Of a stretch of DNA of 6,595 nt, positions 6,550 to 6,595 are shown piece after piece. The stretch covers positions 1-6,595 of the forward strand of contig CAMGGF010000075.1 in NCBI GenBank assembly GCA_946055445.1, given 5' to 3'. A model generated the notes under the pieces. That model was given only the letters and a program-made list of their open reading frames with translations. It searched no databases and was not told the origin of the DNA. Made by a program: the position numbers and the translations under genes. Source of the stretch: an uncultured Ruminococcus sp. (lineage in GTDB: Bacteria > Bacillota > Clostridia > Oscillospirales > Acutalibacteraceae). Each line of letters starts with the position of its first letter. Position 1 is the stretch's first letter.

Positions 6550-6595
6550 ACCCCATTTGTTAGACAAGTATGGTATACTATCTAACAAGTGGGGT
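6550..6595. repeat. Inverted repeat within the IS end
   Basis: ACCCCATTTGTTAGA at 6550-6564 is the reverse complement of TCTAACAAGTGGGGT at 6581-6595, with one T-G mismatch. The 15-bp arms flank a 16-nt loop. In RNA it would form a stable hairpin, and it may extend further beyond the window because the left arm is preceded by TGC. It is not followed by a visible U-run within the window. Confidence 0.8.
6571..6579 (+). promoter_or_regulatory. Extended -10 motif in the IS end, reading into the element
   Basis: TGGTATACT gives a TGn extended -10 with hexamer TATACT at 6574-6579. It sits in the loop of the inverted repeat. No matching -35 is found at 16-18 bp, so it would be a weak extended -10 promoter. 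It probably drives the transposase located outside the window. Confidence 0.4.

Larger units (their letters stand above)
6542..6595 (+). mobile_element. Left terminus of an IS3-family (IS150-like) insertion sequence, cut by the window end
   Basis: The segment starts TGAATTGCACCCC and continues ATTTGTTAGAC. This closely resembles, from memory, the terminal inverted repeat of IS150 (TG...TGCACCC...TTTGTTGGAC). IS3-family ends begin with TG, so the element should extend rightward out of the window, with its transposase beyond 6595. No transposase sequence is visible. The insertion lies 27 bp after the CmpB-family stop. If the TG at 6542 is the true end, the bases immediately left (ending CCT at 6539-6541) would be part of the target duplication. 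Confidence 0.65.

Noticed and set aside
1..6595. CRISPR array, tRNA, rRNA or defence island
   Set aside because: No regularly spaced short repeats, RNA-gene landmarks or defence-type domains were seen. The repeats present are protein-domain duplications and an IS end.

Overview
The window looks like chromosomal DNA of a low-to-mid GC Gram-positive anaerobe, most likely a gut- or rumen-type Clostridia (Oscillospiraceae/Lachnospiraceae-like). This is inferred from strong AGGAG-type ribosome binding sites, GTG starts, a giant secreted protein built of bacterial Ig-like domains with a C-terminal type I dockerin, a CmpB/TMEM229-family membrane protein, and an IS3/IS150-like insertion-sequence end. 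No species can be named from the sequence alone.

Layout: positions 1-138 hold a leader with a good sigma-A-type promoter (extended -10 TATACT) and a clear Shine-Dalgarno sequence. Positions 139-5148 encode one secreted, modular, enzyme-free protein of 1669 residues. In order it has: a signal peptide; three A/B pairs of Big_2-like Ig domains, the first carrying a helical insertion of about 75 residues; two Big_3-like domains; an array of seven Ig/OmpL47-like modules; a short pre-dockerin module; and a dockerin with two intact calcium loops. No LPXTG, SLH or catalytic domain was seen, so cohesin binding is the likeliest way it is held at a surface or in a complex.

An 81-bp gap with a weak hairpin leads to two tightly coupled genes on the same strand: an HD-domain putative phosphohydrolase (5230-5757) and, overlapping it by 26 bp, a five-helix CmpB-family membrane protein (5732-6514). 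No promoter is visible in front of the HD gene, so the pair may depend on read-through from the large gene. From 6542 to the end of the window lies what appears to be the left terminus of an IS3-family (IS150-like) element, with an internal inverted repeat around an extended -10 promoter motif.

The most interesting points are the helical insertion in the first Ig-like domain, the asymmetric dockerin on a long non-catalytic fibre, the overlapping HD/CmpB pair of unknown joint function, and the nested hairpin at the IS end. I did not find a clearly new defence or mobile system in this window.
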